This document shows positions 18,636-26,696 of a DNA stretch of 64,000 bases, piece after piece. Where the stretch lies: the NCBI GenBank assembly GCA_937928545.1, contig CALGJQ010000013.1:1-64000 (forward strand), in the 5' to 3' direction. The notes beneath the pieces are model-generated. The model was not told the DNA's origin. It did not search any database and saw only the letters and a list, made by a program, of their open reading frames with translations. This stretch comes from an uncultured Verrucomicrobiales bacterium. GTDB taxonomy: Bacteria > Verrucomicrobiota > Verrucomicrobiia > Verrucomicrobiales > Akkermansiaceae. Within the stretch, counting starts at the first letter, position 1. Each line of letters begins with the position of its first letter. Both the position numbers and the translations under genes were made by a program.

Positions 18636-19841
18636 CTAGCAGATTGGAGGCTGCGGAGTCTCGATGGTGAAGGTGGTTTCGACTCCGGGAGTAGACTTTA
18701 CGCTTATCTTAGCTCCGTGGGCTTCGATGGCTCTTTTTACGATCGAGAGCCCAAGCCCAGTTCCTTTAATTTGCGCTTGTGAGTGATGTTTTTCGACTCG
18801 GAAGAAGCGCTTGAAGATAAAGGGGAGATCTCTGGTGGGGATCCCGATTCCCTGGTCGCTGACCTTAATGATGAGGTCTCTGCTTTTCTTTTTCTTAGCG
18901 GAGATCGTAATGGTTACAGGCTGGGTGGCGTTCTGCTTGAGAGCGTTTTCAATTAAATTATAGAGGATTTGAGTCCAATAGAATTGGTCTCCAATCAGTT
19001 CTAATTCTGGAACTTGATTGAGGACAATGGCCTGTTGTTTTTCGATGAGGGGATCGAGACGCTCGATGATGTCGTTTACGCAGATCGAAAGACTGAAAGG
19101 AGAGATTTTGAGAGGGGATCCTTCTTCTGATTCGAGTTTTGAGATGAGGAGCATGTGCTCCACGATTTGGTTGATCCGATCCACGTGACGATCCATCGTA
19201 ATCAGCATCTTTTGAGCGATCGCTTTGTTCTTAATGCCGTCTTCCTCGGTCAGGTTTTCAAGATAGCCAGAGATGATGGAAAGGGGGGTCCTGAGTTCGT
19301 GTGAGGCGTTGGCGACAAAGTCTTGCCTGATTTGGTCTGTTTCGACATTGGCGGTCATGTCCCGCATCATGAGCTGGACCTCTCGGCTATCGGTGCCAAT
19401 CGTGATTGAGCGGAGATCGATTTCCCAATGTGAGTCTTTATCTTTGGATTTTTGAGAAAAAAGAGAGTTTGGAGGAAGACGTAGGATACGTCGGTAGGAT
19501 GATGGTTCGTGAATGACGTTTTCGATTTCAGTCACAATTGGGGCGTCGTGAAAGACCTGCTGGATGCTGTGGTTGATGAGGTCTTGATTTTTGAAGATCG
19601 CTCGGGCGCTCAAGTTAGTGCGGATGATTTTCCCGTGGTCGCTGATTGAGAAGAAGGCGTAGGGGAGGGCATCAAGGAGCCGCTGAATCTCTCGTCCATG
19701 TCGCTCTTTTTGGTCTTCAGCCAGCGAGTTAAGAGCGTCCCTTATATCTCGCTCTTTTGCTTCAAATGCCCTGAGCTGACTTCTGGCTCGTTGCAGAAGA
19801 AAGAGAAGGATGAGAGCGGCGGCTGAGACGAAATAGATCAT
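18636..19841 (-). CDS. phoR: PhoR-like sensor histidine kinase with PAS domain
   Basis: 401 residues. One N-terminal TM segment (about 2-17, MIYFVSAAALILLFLL), a short coiled segment, a PAS domain (about 55-165: LLDALPYAFFSISDHGKII), then H-box FVANASHELRTPLSIISGYLE, an N-box LYNLIENALKQN, G1 (VSDQGIGIPTRDLPF), F-box (IFKRFFRVEKHH) and G2 (KGTGLGLSIVKRAIE). The layout (one TM, PAS, HisKA, HATPase) and the overlap of 4 bases with the upstream PhoB-like regulator suggest a phosphate-type PhoBR pair, but no pst or phosphatase genes are nearby. The symbol is by similarity only. Confidence 0.88.
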   Translation of the reverse strand: MIYFVSAAALILLFLLQRARSQLRAFEAKERDIRDALNSLAEDQKERHGREIQRLLDALPYAFFSISDHGKIIRTNLSARAIFKNQDLINHSIQQVFHDAPIVTEIENVIHEPSSYRRILRLPPNSLFSQKSKDKDSHWEIDLRSITIGTDSREVQLMMRDMTANVETDQIRQDFVANASHELRTPLSIISGYLENLTEEDGIKNKAIAQKMLITMDRHVDRINQIVEHMLLISKLESEEGSPLKISPFSLSICVNDIIERLDPLIEKQQAIVLNQVPELELIGDQFYWTQILYNLIENALKQNATQPVTITISAKKKKSRDLIIKVSDQGIGIPTRDLPFIFKRFFRVEKHHSQAQIKGTGLGLSIVKRAIEAHGAKISVKSTPGVETTFTIETPQPPIC

Positions 19842-20518
19842 TCGATTTCGCGGACTTGGTAGCCAATTCCTCGCACGGTTTCGATGAGTGAACTCGAATC
19901 ACCGAGCTTTTGGCGAAGGCGTTTCATGTGAGTGTCCAAGGTTCGACTGTGAACTTCGTCGTTGTAGCCCCACACCACTTTCAGGAGATCATTGCGATCT
20001 TGTGGCTGGCCTGCTCGCTGACAAAGGTAGAGGAGGAGCTTGAATTCGGTGGAGGTGAGGGGAAGGGCTTCTTCATTGAGGAAGAAGGCGAGGTTGTTTT
20101 TGTCAAAGCGGAAGGGGCCGAAGGAGAAAATGACCGAGCCTGGGGTGGAGCGGTTTCGTTTGATGATGGCTTGAACGCGGAGGACGAGTTCTTTTGGGCT
20201 GAAGGGCTTTGTGAGGTAGTCATCAGCTCCTGATTCCAGCCCTTTGATTCGGTCGTCGATCTGGCTTTTAGCGGTGAGCATTAAAACTGGGATGGCATGG
20301 GTTCGCGAATCTCGCTGCATTTCCTTGAGGATCTGGAAGCCATCCATTCCCGGGAGCATGAGATCTAGGATGACGAGAGTGGGCTGATCTTTTAAGATGC
20401 GGGCCAGTCCTTCTTTACCTTCGTGAACCATGTCCACGGAGTATCCTGCTCGTTCCAAGTTGAAGGATACCAAGTTCGCGATATCGACTTCGTCTTCGAC
20501 AATGAGAATGTGTTGCAT
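19838..20518 (-). CDS. phoB: PhoB-like response regulator
   Basis: OmpR-family regulator, about 226 residues from MQHILIVEDE (CAT at 20516-20518); the frame stays open to 20584 and two earlier Mets exist. The receiver has VEDE, phospho-Asp at about 52 (ILDLMLPG) and the Lys in LTKPFS. The C-terminal winged helix has LTSTEFKLLLYLCQRAG and SRTLDTHMKRLRQKLGD. It overlaps the downstream kinase start by 4 bases (ATGA). It is divergent from the radical SAM operon. The PhoB assignment is by similarity and by its PAS-containing partner; the signal is unproven. Confidence 0.88.
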   Translation of the reverse strand: MQHILIVEDEVDIANLVSFNLERAGYSVDMVHEGKEGLARILKDQPTLVILDLMLPGMDGFQILKEMQRDSRTHAIPVLMLTAKSQIDDRIKGLESGADDYLTKPFSPKELVLRVQAIIKRNRSTPGSVIFSFGPFRFDKNNLAFFLNEEALPLTSTEFKLLLYLCQRAGQPQDRNDLLKVVWGYNDEVHSRTLDTHMKRLRQKLGDSSSLIETVRGIGYQVREIE

Positions 20519-20682
20519 GCTTTGAGGGAGTTCAGTCCCAGTTGCCTCGTCTTTCATCGCTCTATAGTGTGACCTTTTCGTCACTTTGCGTCGAGTCCTA
20601 GCACGTGGTTCTCGATATCTTGATGGAAAAAACGCACTTTCATCCGTGTATTCTGACGAGAGTACCCCAAACTTACCAAAAG

Positions 20683-22002
20683 ATGAGCGCAGCTGCAGAT
20701 CAGAAAAAAGACACCCGAGCAGGGAACTACTTTATTTCCAATTATCCGCCGTTCTCGTTTTGGTCGGAAGATCAGAACGAGGAGGTCGCAAATATCTACA
20801 ATCAGCCATCGAAGGAGGGGGTTCCTCTCGGGCTTTATCACCACATTCCCTTTTGCCGGAAGAGGTGTCACTTTTGTTATTTCCGAGTTTATACCGATAA
20901 GAGTGCGGACGACATTAAGCATTACCTTGATTCGACGGTGAAGGAACTGGAGATGATGGCGCGCAAGCCGCTCATCGAGGGTCGGAAGCCTCACTTCGTT
21001 TACTTTGGTGGGGGGACGCCTTCGTATTTGTCGGCGAAGCAGCTGGGAGATTTGACGGACCGGATGAAGGCGATTTTGCCTTGGGATGCTGCGGAGGAAG
21101 TAGCCTTCGAGTGTGAGCCGGGGACTTTGAATGCGGGGAAGTTATCTGCCATTAAAGATATTGGCGTCACTCGCCTCAGTCTGGGGATTGAAAACTTCGA
21201 TGACCATATTTTGGAGATCAATGGCCGGGCGCATCGTTCGAAGGAAGTCGGCCGCGCTTACGAGCGGGCTGTTGCGGAGGGGTTTGATCAAATCAATATC
21301 GACCTCATTGCGGGGATGATTGAGGAGACCGAGGAGAACTGGCAGCGTAATATTGAAAAGACGATCGAGCTGGCTCCCGATAGCGTCACGATTTACCAAA
21401 TGGAGATTCCCTACAATACCACAATTTATCGTGAGATGAAGGACACCGGGAAGTTGATTGCGCCGGTGGCGGATTGGCAGACGAAGCGTCGCTGGGTCAA
21501 AGAGGCTTTTGCAGCACTAGAGAGCGCGGGTTATACCGTGGGCTCTGGCTACACTGCGGTGAAGGATCCGAAGAAGGCGAAGTTTATCTACCGTGATTCA
21601 CTTTGGGGTGGGGCTGATCTTCTGGGATTAGGGGTGGCTTCCTTCTCCCATGCAGCGGGCTTGCACTATCAGAATGTCACCGAGATTGATGACTATGTGG
21701 AAGCAATCGAAGCGGGGCGGATGCCGACCAAGCGGAGCTTTAAGACCACGGCGGAGCAGCGAATGATCCGGGAGTTTATTCTTCGGATGAAGCTGGGTAA
21801 AGTCGACGCGGGTGCGATTGATTCCAAGTATGGAGTCGATGTTCTGAGCCGCTGGGAGAAGGAATTGAGCGAGCTAACGGAGGAAGGTTTGTTGCATGTC
21901 GACGGGAAAGAAATCGTGCTGGAGCGGGATGGTCTTCTTTGTGTGGATAACATTTTGCACGACTTCTTCCTTCCGGAGCATCGGACGAACCAACTGGTCT
22001 AG
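20683..22002 (+). CDS. HemN-like radical SAM protein (class C-type), first gene of a five-gene operon
   Basis: 439 residues from MSAAADQKK (20683); the frame is open upstream to 20605 but the extension has no family match. The cluster motif is C58-x3-C62-x2-C65 in YHHIPFCRKRCHFCYF, followed by YFGGGTPS (SAM binding) and SLGIENFDD, as in coproporphyrinogen III dehydrogenase HemN/HemW and class C radical SAM methyltransferases. A HemN_C-like region is at the end (EFILRMKLGKVDAG). True HemN is less likely because the gene sits in an operon with chorismate-lyase-like, halogenase-like and thioesterase genes. Reaction unknown; oxidative decarboxylation or methyl/alkyl transfer are options. The next gene starts 2 bases after its stop. 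Confidence 0.88.
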   Translation: MSAAADQKKDTRAGNYFISNYPPFSFWSEDQNEEVANIYNQPSKEGVPLGLYHHIPFCRKRCHFCYFRVYTDKSADDIKHYLDSTVKELEMMARKPLIEGRKPHFVYFGGGTPSYLSAKQLGDLTDRMKAILPWDAAEEVAFECEPGTLNAGKLSAIKDIGVTRLSLGIENFDDHILEINGRAHRSKEVGRAYERAVAEGFDQINIDLIAGMIEETEENWQRNIEKTIELAPDSVTIYQMEIPYNTTIYREMKDTGKLIAPVADWQTKRRWVKEAFAALESAGYTVGSGYTAVKDPKKAKFIYRDSLWGGADLLGLGVASFSHAAGLHYQNVTEIDDYVEAIEAGRMPTKRSFKTTAEQRMIREFILRMKLGKVDAGAIDSKYGVDVLSRWEKELSELTEEGLLHVDGKEIVLERDGLLCVDNILHDFFLPEHRTNQLV

Positions 22003-22004
22003 TC

Positions 22005-22532
22005 ATGGGGCGGGAAAGCGAGATACAGGATCTTTTGGCCTGTGATCACTTGCGTGATTTGAATTTCACTTGGGTGGAAGCGAGTGAGGTTGAGTTACCG
22101 TATCGTGAACTTCTTTGTCACGATCGGGATATGACCTCGACGCTGTCGCGTTTTCACGGGGGGGTGGTCGAGTTGGAGATTTTTCAAGAACCCTCTGACG
22201 AAAGCTGCTACGTGCGAGAGGTTCTTTTAAAAGTGGGGGAGAAAGCGGTGGAATACGGCTTGATTCGGATTCACTTGGAAAATTTCCCTGAAGAGCTTCG
22301 GGCTGAGATTTTGGGGCGAAAAAAGCCTTTGGGGAGGTTACTCAATGAGAGCGGGCTGGACTATGTTAGCGAGCCGGGTGGTTTTCTTAAGATTCCGAGC
22401 GAAACCTTTCAGCCTGATTTTTTTCCAGCTGCGAGTAGTAAATTCCTCTTTGGGCGCTATAATACGCTGTTCGACCAAAACCGGAAGGTCTTGGCGCGCA
22501 TTTTAGAAATCCTACCTCTTGAAAAATTATGA
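22005..22532 (+). CDS. Chorismate-lyase-like (UbiC/DUF98 superfamily) protein
   Basis: 175 residues. The segment LPYRELLCHDRDMTSTLSRF, then CYVREVLLKVGEKAVEYGLIRI and RKKPLGRLLNESG, follows the order of the chorismate pyruvate-lyase fold: an N-terminal helix, an Arg-containing strand (V-R-E-V) and an L-G-x-x-L element. This is the family of UbiC, which turns chorismate into 4-hydroxybenzoate and pyruvate, and of related DUF98 proteins. Position 2 of the operon, overlapping the oxidoreductase gene by 4 bases (ATGA). Supply of a hydroxybenzoate starter, or binding of one, is inference from fold and context. The similarity is moderate and needs a profile search. Confidence 0.6.
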   Translation: MGRESEIQDLLACDHLRDLNFTWVEASEVELPYRELLCHDRDMTSTLSRFHGGVVELEIFQEPSDESCYVREVLLKVGEKAVEYGLIRIHLENFPEELRAEILGRKKPLGRLLNESGLDYVSEPGGFLKIPSETFQPDFFPAASSKFLFGRYNTLFDQNRKVLARILEILPLEKL

Positions 22533-23815
22533 TCTCAAATCTCTCCTACGACTGTGATGTCATCATCATCGGGGCTGGCCCGGCTGGGACCACGGCGGCG
22601 ACAATTTTGGCTGAGGAGAAAGGGCGAAAGGTGATCGTTTTGGAAAAAGAGCACTTTCCGCGCTATCACGTCGGTGAGTCGCTTATTCCTCATTGCTGGA
22701 ATACCTTGGATCGCTTGGGGATGACTTCGCGGCTCGATGCGAAGGGCTTTCAATCGAAGCAGAGCGTGCAGTTTGTGAGTCCGGAGGGTGAGCTATCCAC
22801 CCCGTTTTACTTTGAAAAGCATACCGATCACCCGAGAGCGCGGACTTGGCAGGTGGATCGTGAGACCTTTGATACCATGATGATGGAGCGGGCGCGGGAA
22901 GCGGGTGCGGAGGTTCGTGAGGGGATCAAGGTGCTCGATTTTTTGGAAGAGGACGGAACGGTTATCGGTGTTGTTGCCGAGGATGAAGAAGGGAAGCGAT
23001 TTGAACTCCGGGCGCCGATGACAATGGACGCCTCTGGGCGTGATGCACTTTTTCAGCGAAAGAAGAAGTGGCGGAAGCGTGATCCTAAGTTGAACAAGAT
23101 CGCGATTTGGACTCTCTACAAGGGTGCGAAGCGCGACCCGGGTGTTGATGAGGGTGCAACAACGATTGCTTATGTGAAAGAGAAGGGCTGGTTTTGGAAT
23201 ATCCCGCTCAAGGATGACATCGTGAGCACCGGAATTGTGGCCGAGCGTGATTATCTTTATCGGGATGGGCGCGATTTGGCTGAAATTTACGAGCGAGAGA
23301 TTAAGGAGAACAAGTGGGTCGAAGAGCACCTCTCGGAAGGTAAGCAGTTCGGGGAATACTGGGTGACGGGAGAATATTCCTATCGTGCTGAGAACTGCGC
23401 GACGGATGGCTTGCTCCTAATTGGTGATGCTTTTGCTTTTCTAGATCCGGTCTTTTCTTCGGGAGTATATCTGGCCTTAACGACGGGATCGATGGGGGCG
23501 GATGCGGTGGAGTGTGCGTTGGAGAATCAAGATACCAGCGCTACCCAGTTTCAAGAATATGGTGAGCGAGTCTGCCAAGGGATCGAATGGATGCGGAAGC
23601 TCGTCTATGCCTTTTATGACGATGACTTCAGCTTCAAGGATGTCGTGATGAAGTATGCCGAGGTTCGCCGAGATCTGACGGATTGTTTGATCGGAGATCT
23701 CATGGATAAGGATTACAGTGAGCTTTTTGAGCGAGTTGGGGAATTTGCAAAACTCCCTGATGACCTTCCTCATGGCAAGACTGTGCAGAGCACAGCAGCC
23801 CCGGCTTCGATTTGA
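22529..23815 (+). CDS. FAD-dependent oxidoreductase of the flavin halogenase family
   Basis: 428 residues. FAD-binding GAGPAG at 15-20 (VIIIGAGPAGTTAA), the segment FPRYHVGESLIP at 43-54, the second FAD motif LLLIGDAFAFLDPVFSSGV near 310-330, and W-F-W-N-I-P at 221-226, matching the WxWxIP signature used to recognise flavin-dependent halogenases. The P-V-F-S-S-G-V block is as in phenol/pyrrole halogenases (CmlS/PltA-like). Some family members are plain oxygenases or reductases, so halogenation is a hypothesis. No flavin reductase gene is adjacent. It overlaps its neighbours on both sides by 4 bases, so co-translation is likely. Confidence 0.85.
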   Translation: MISNLSYDCDVIIIGAGPAGTTAATILAEEKGRKVIVLEKEHFPRYHVGESLIPHCWNTLDRLGMTSRLDAKGFQSKQSVQFVSPEGELSTPFYFEKHTDHPRARTWQVDRETFDTMMMERAREAGAEVREGIKVLDFLEEDGTVIGVVAEDEEGKRFELRAPMTMDASGRDALFQRKKKWRKRDPKLNKIAIWTLYKGAKRDPGVDEGATTIAYVKEKGWFWNIPLKDDIVSTGIVAERDYLYRDGRDLAEIYEREIKENKWVEEHLSEGKQFGEYWVTGEYSYRAENCATDGLLLIGDAFAFLDPVFSSGVYLALTTGSMGADAVECALENQDTSATQFQEYGERVCQGIEWMRKLVYAFYDDDFSFKDVVMKYAEVRRDLTDCLIGDLMDKDYSELFERVGEFAKLPDDLPHGKTVQSTAAPASI

Positions 23816-25077
23816 AAATTACCATTCTGACGGCGGGAACGGGGAGCTACTACTGCGGGGCCTGTATGCGAGATAATGCTCTCGCCAAGGCGCTTATCAC
23901 AGAGGGGCACGAGGCTCATCTTGTTCCAATGTATCTTCCGCTTCAGCTCGATGAAGAGCGGGTGGATGCCAACACGCCGGTCTTCTTTGGGGGGATCAAT
24001 GTCTATCTGCAGCAGAAGTACGGGATCTTTCGTAGGTTGCCGCGATGGATTGATCGACTTTTTAATGGAAAGGGGCTTTTGCAAGCAGTGGCGAAGCGGA
24101 GCCATCTGACCTCGGCAAAAGAGCAGGGGGAGATGACCTGTCAGATGCTTCGACTGGAGGAGAGTCATCTGGATAAGGAAGTGGATAAGTTGGTGGAGTG
24201 GTTGGAGCAGGATGGGAAGCCGGATGTGGTGGTGCTTTCGAATGCGCTTCTTGCTGGATTGATTGGGGAATTAAAAAGGCGGCTCGATGTTCCGGTGGTC
24301 TGCGCCTTTCAGGGGGAGGATTCTTTTCTCGATGGGCTTCCAGCACCTTGGTCGGAGCAAGCTTGGACTGAGATGGGGAAGCGTGTGCGTGATGCTGATG
24401 CCTTGGTCGCGCCGAGTCGCTTTTATGCACAGGTGATGGAGGAACGCTTGGGCTTGGAAGCTGGAGTGATCGCGGTGATTCCAAATGGCATTGATCTCAG
24501 CGGATATGCCATGGCGGAGAAGAGCGAGCGCATTGGTTACCTTTCTAGAATGTGTCACTCGAAAGGATTGGGCTTATTGATCGATGCCTACCTGCATCTC
24601 AATGACTCGTCCGTGCCTCTCGCGATCGCGGGAACGATGGGGGGAGGCGATGATGAGTATGTTGCTGGGTTGAAGGAGAAGCTCGAGAAGGCGGGCCTCT
24701 CTGAAAATGTGGAATGGCTCCCGGATTTAGATCGCGAAGCGAAGGCGGAATTTCTGCAGAGTCTGGCGGTCTTTTCCGTTCCAGTCACTTATTCGGAGGC
24801 TTTTGGCCTCTATCTTGTCGAAGCGATGGCTTGTGGCGTGCCAGTGGTGATGCCGAATGCCTCGGCTTTCCCGGAAATTGTTGAGGAAGCTGGCTGTGGG
24901 ATCTTGGTGGAGCCAAATTCTCCGGAGGCTCTTGCGCGTGGCTTGCGAGAAATGCTCGATCATCCGGAGCGCAAAGCGATGGGAGAAAAGGGTCGGCGTG
25001 CGGTCGAAGATCGCTATCATGTGGGAGCGATGGCAGGAGAATTTGAAAAGCTTTTCAGGAAGGTGGTCTCGAAATGA
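23812..25077 (+). CDS. GT4-family glycosyltransferase
   Basis: 421 residues, beginning at a TTG (23812) that overlaps the previous stop as TTTGA. The GT-B fold is visible: an N-terminal MKITILTAGTGSYYCGACMRDNALA, then the C-terminal nucleotide-sugar domain with VIPNGIDL, RIGYLSRMCHSKGLGLLIDAY, PVTYSEAFGLYLVEAMACGVPVVMPNASAFPEIVE (the E-x7-E motif of GT4). Cytosolic and probably membrane-associated. As part of the operon it likely adds a sugar to the product of the preceding genes. It overlaps the thioesterase gene by 4 bases. Confidence 0.92.
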   Translation: MKITILTAGTGSYYCGACMRDNALAKALITEGHEAHLVPMYLPLQLDEERVDANTPVFFGGINVYLQQKYGIFRRLPRWIDRLFNGKGLLQAVAKRSHLTSAKEQGEMTCQMLRLEESHLDKEVDKLVEWLEQDGKPDVVVLSNALLAGLIGELKRRLDVPVVCAFQGEDSFLDGLPAPWSEQAWTEMGKRVRDADALVAPSRFYAQVMEERLGLEAGVIAVIPNGIDLSGYAMAEKSERIGYLSRMCHSKGLGLLIDAYLHLNDSSVPLAIAGTMGGGDDEYVAGLKEKLEKAGLSENVEWLPDLDREAKAEFLQSLAVFSVPVTYSEAFGLYLVEAMACGVPVVMPNASAFPEIVEEAGCGILVEPNSPEALARGLREMLDHPERKAMGEKGRRAVEDRYHVGAMAGEFEKLFRKVVSK

Positions 25078-25466
25078 GTGATGATTTTGAATGGAGTCGT
25101 CTCGTTGAGTTTTATGAAACGGACTTAGCGGGGATTGCTCATTTCTCAAATTACTACCGCTGGATGGAATCGGCGGAGCATGCCTTTTTGCGGGAGCGAG
25201 GAATCGCGCTTCATGAGGGTGGGATTGGCTGGCCTCGAGTTCATGCCAGTGTGGATTTCAAAAAGCCGATCAAGTTTGGCGATACGATCCGAGTGAAGGT
25301 GAAGATCGCAGAACTGCGGACGCGTTCAGTGCGTTACGCTTTCGAGATCGGGATTGTGGGATCTGAGGAAGTCCACGGGACAGGCGAAATGGTATCGGTT
25401 TGTGTCGATCTTAGCTCGATGAAGGCGATTGAGATTCCGGGTGAGATTCGGGACTGTCTTGAGTAA
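25074..25466 (+). CDS. Hotdog-fold acyl-CoA thioesterase (4-hydroxybenzoyl-CoA/YbgC type)
   Basis: 130 residues, standard for the family. The active-site segment VEFYETDLAGIAHFSNYYRWME has the catalytic Asp (D17) in the family position, with the usual GVV replaced by GIA. HASVDFKKPIKFGDTIRVKV and RYAFEI complete the hotdog sheet. The family releases acyl or aroyl groups from CoA or carrier protein. Last gene of the five-gene operon. Its 3' end overlaps the convergent pseudouridine synthase gene by 56 bases. Confidence 0.9.
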   Translation: MSDDFEWSRLVEFYETDLAGIAHFSNYYRWMESAEHAFLRERGIALHEGGIGWPRVHASVDFKKPIKFGDTIRVKVKIAELRTRSVRYAFEIGIVGSEEVHGTGEMVSVCVDLSSMKAIEIPGEIRDCLE

Positions 25467-26100
25467 GGCCTTTGATGAAGGAATCGAGCGGGGCCTCGAT
25501 GGTCATCTCTTTCTTTGAAATGGGATGGGGAAAGGTGAGGCTCTTACACTGGAGGAGCATGCGGGTTTCGAGATTGTAGAGGTCGGAGAGTTCTTGGCTG
25601 CGGTCGTAGCCGGCGTAGCGGTAGTCGCCGACGATGGGGAGGCCGCAGTGGAGGAGGTGGCGGCGGATTTGGTGGTAGCGGCCGGTTTGTGGGATGGCTT
25701 CGATGAGGGTAAGATTTTCAGCGAGGCGGGAGAGGACGCGGAAGTGCGTTTGGGCGTCTCGGAGCGGGGAGTCGGGAGTTTTTTGGATGGGTTCTTGGCA
25801 GGTCCATTGGTCCTCTGAGGGAGATCCATCGATGATCGCGTGGTAGGTCTTGTGAACTTGGTGTTGATCAATGGAGCGGCGGAGGGCTCGGGTGGAGCGG
25901 GGATCGGTGGTGAAGAGGAGGACGCCAGAGGTGGGGCGGTCGAGACGATGAACGGCGTTGACCTGTTGGCCGATTTGATCACGGAGGATTTTCATGGTGA
26001 CGAGGTCATCGGGTTTCGGATCGTCGGCTGGATGAACCAGTTGGCCAGCGGGCTTATCGACTGCGATGAGGGCGTCGTCTTGGTAGAGAATGGAGAGCAT
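25411..26100 (-). CDS. RluA-family pseudouridine synthase (TruC-like)
   Basis: 229 residues. ILYQDDALIAVDKPAGQLVHP opens like TruC, and NAVHRLDRPTSGVLLF contains the catalytic Asp in the HRLDRxTSG motif of RluA/TruC enzymes. QTGRYHQIRRHLLHCGLPIVGD is the second conserved block. No S4 domain is present. It isomerises a uridine in tRNA or rRNA; TruC (tRNA U65) is most likely by N-terminus and size, but RluA-type targets cannot be told apart from sequence alone. The C-terminal 18 codons overlap the thioesterase gene on the other strand. Confidence 0.9.
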   Translation of the reverse strand: MLSILYQDDALIAVDKPAGQLVHPADDPKPDDLVTMKILRDQIGQQVNAVHRLDRPTSGVLLFTTDPRSTRALRRSIDQHQVHKTYHAIIDGSPSEDQWTCQEPIQKTPDSPLRDAQTHFRVLSRLAENLTLIEAIPQTGRYHQIRRHLLHCGLPIVGDYRYAGYDRSQELSDLYNLETRMLLQCKSLTFPHPISKKEMTIEAPLDSFIKGLTQDSPESHPESQSPSSS

Positions 26101-26171
26101 TTGAAAATCAGGGGAATTTGGCGGTGGCCAGCTGGGGAACTTCGGCGATACTAGCAGCAGCTGAGAAAATC

Positions 26172-26696
26172 ATGGCGGCAAAAAAAAATATGAACTGGGT
26201 AGGATTTGCACTGATGACGGTAGTCTTTTGGGGACTGTATGGGGTCTTTCTTCACAAGGGAGCGATGGGAATGGCGGATCCCGAGTTTGGCCGCTACAAA
26301 GCCTTTTTGGTGGTGGGAATCGCTTACTTTCTCGTAGCGGTGCTCGCTCCGCTGCTCCTGCTTAAGATCTGGGGGGCTGATTTGAAGTTCACTGGAGTTG
26401 GTTTCAAATGGTCGCTGATTGCGGGGATTGTGGGGGCAATTGGTGCTTTGGGCGTGCTGCTTGCTTTTGGGGCGAAGGGACATCCCTCGGCGGTGATGTC
26501 GATTATTTTTGCGGGAGCACCGATTGTGAATTCGGTGGTGGCGTTGAAGATGCACCCACCTGAAGGTGGAATTTCGGGGATTCCTTGGCAGTTTTTTGCA
26601 GGGATTATCCTCGCTGCGGTCGGAGCTTATATGGTGGTGAAGTTTAAGCCTGATCCGCCAAAGAAGCCGGCTCCGATTCACGTGGTGGCGGAGTAA
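26172..26696 (+). CDS. Small multi-span membrane protein, DMT/EamA-like half transporter
   Basis: 174 residues from ATG at 26172 (MAAKKNMNWVGF); the frame is open upstream to 26118. Five hydrophobic segments: about 7-25, 40-62, 76-100, 108-122 and 135-155. The pattern FWGLYGVFLHKGAMG at the start and GIILAAVGAYMVVKFKP at the end resembles one EamA repeat, so it may work as a dimer. No ligand can be deduced. It ends in a Pro/Lys tail and overlaps the convergent PAP2-like gene by 19 bases. Confidence 0.75.
   Translation: MAAKKNMNWVGFALMTVVFWGLYGVFLHKGAMGMADPEFGRYKAFLVVGIAYFLVAVLAPLLLLKIWGADLKFTGVGFKWSLIAGIVGAIGALGVLLAFGAKGHPSAVMSIIFAGAPIVNSVVALKMHPPEGGISGIPWQFFAGIILAAVGAYMVVKFKPDPPKKPAPIHVVAE

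Noticed and set aside
21942-21950. TGTGGATAA, a perfect DnaA box
   Set aside because: It is a single copy inside the radical SAM coding sequence, as expected by chance.
20683-22002. Genuine HemN (coproporphyrinogen III dehydrogenase)
   Set aside because: The motif fits, but its operon partners point to a specialised pathway; it cannot be ruled out without phylogeny.
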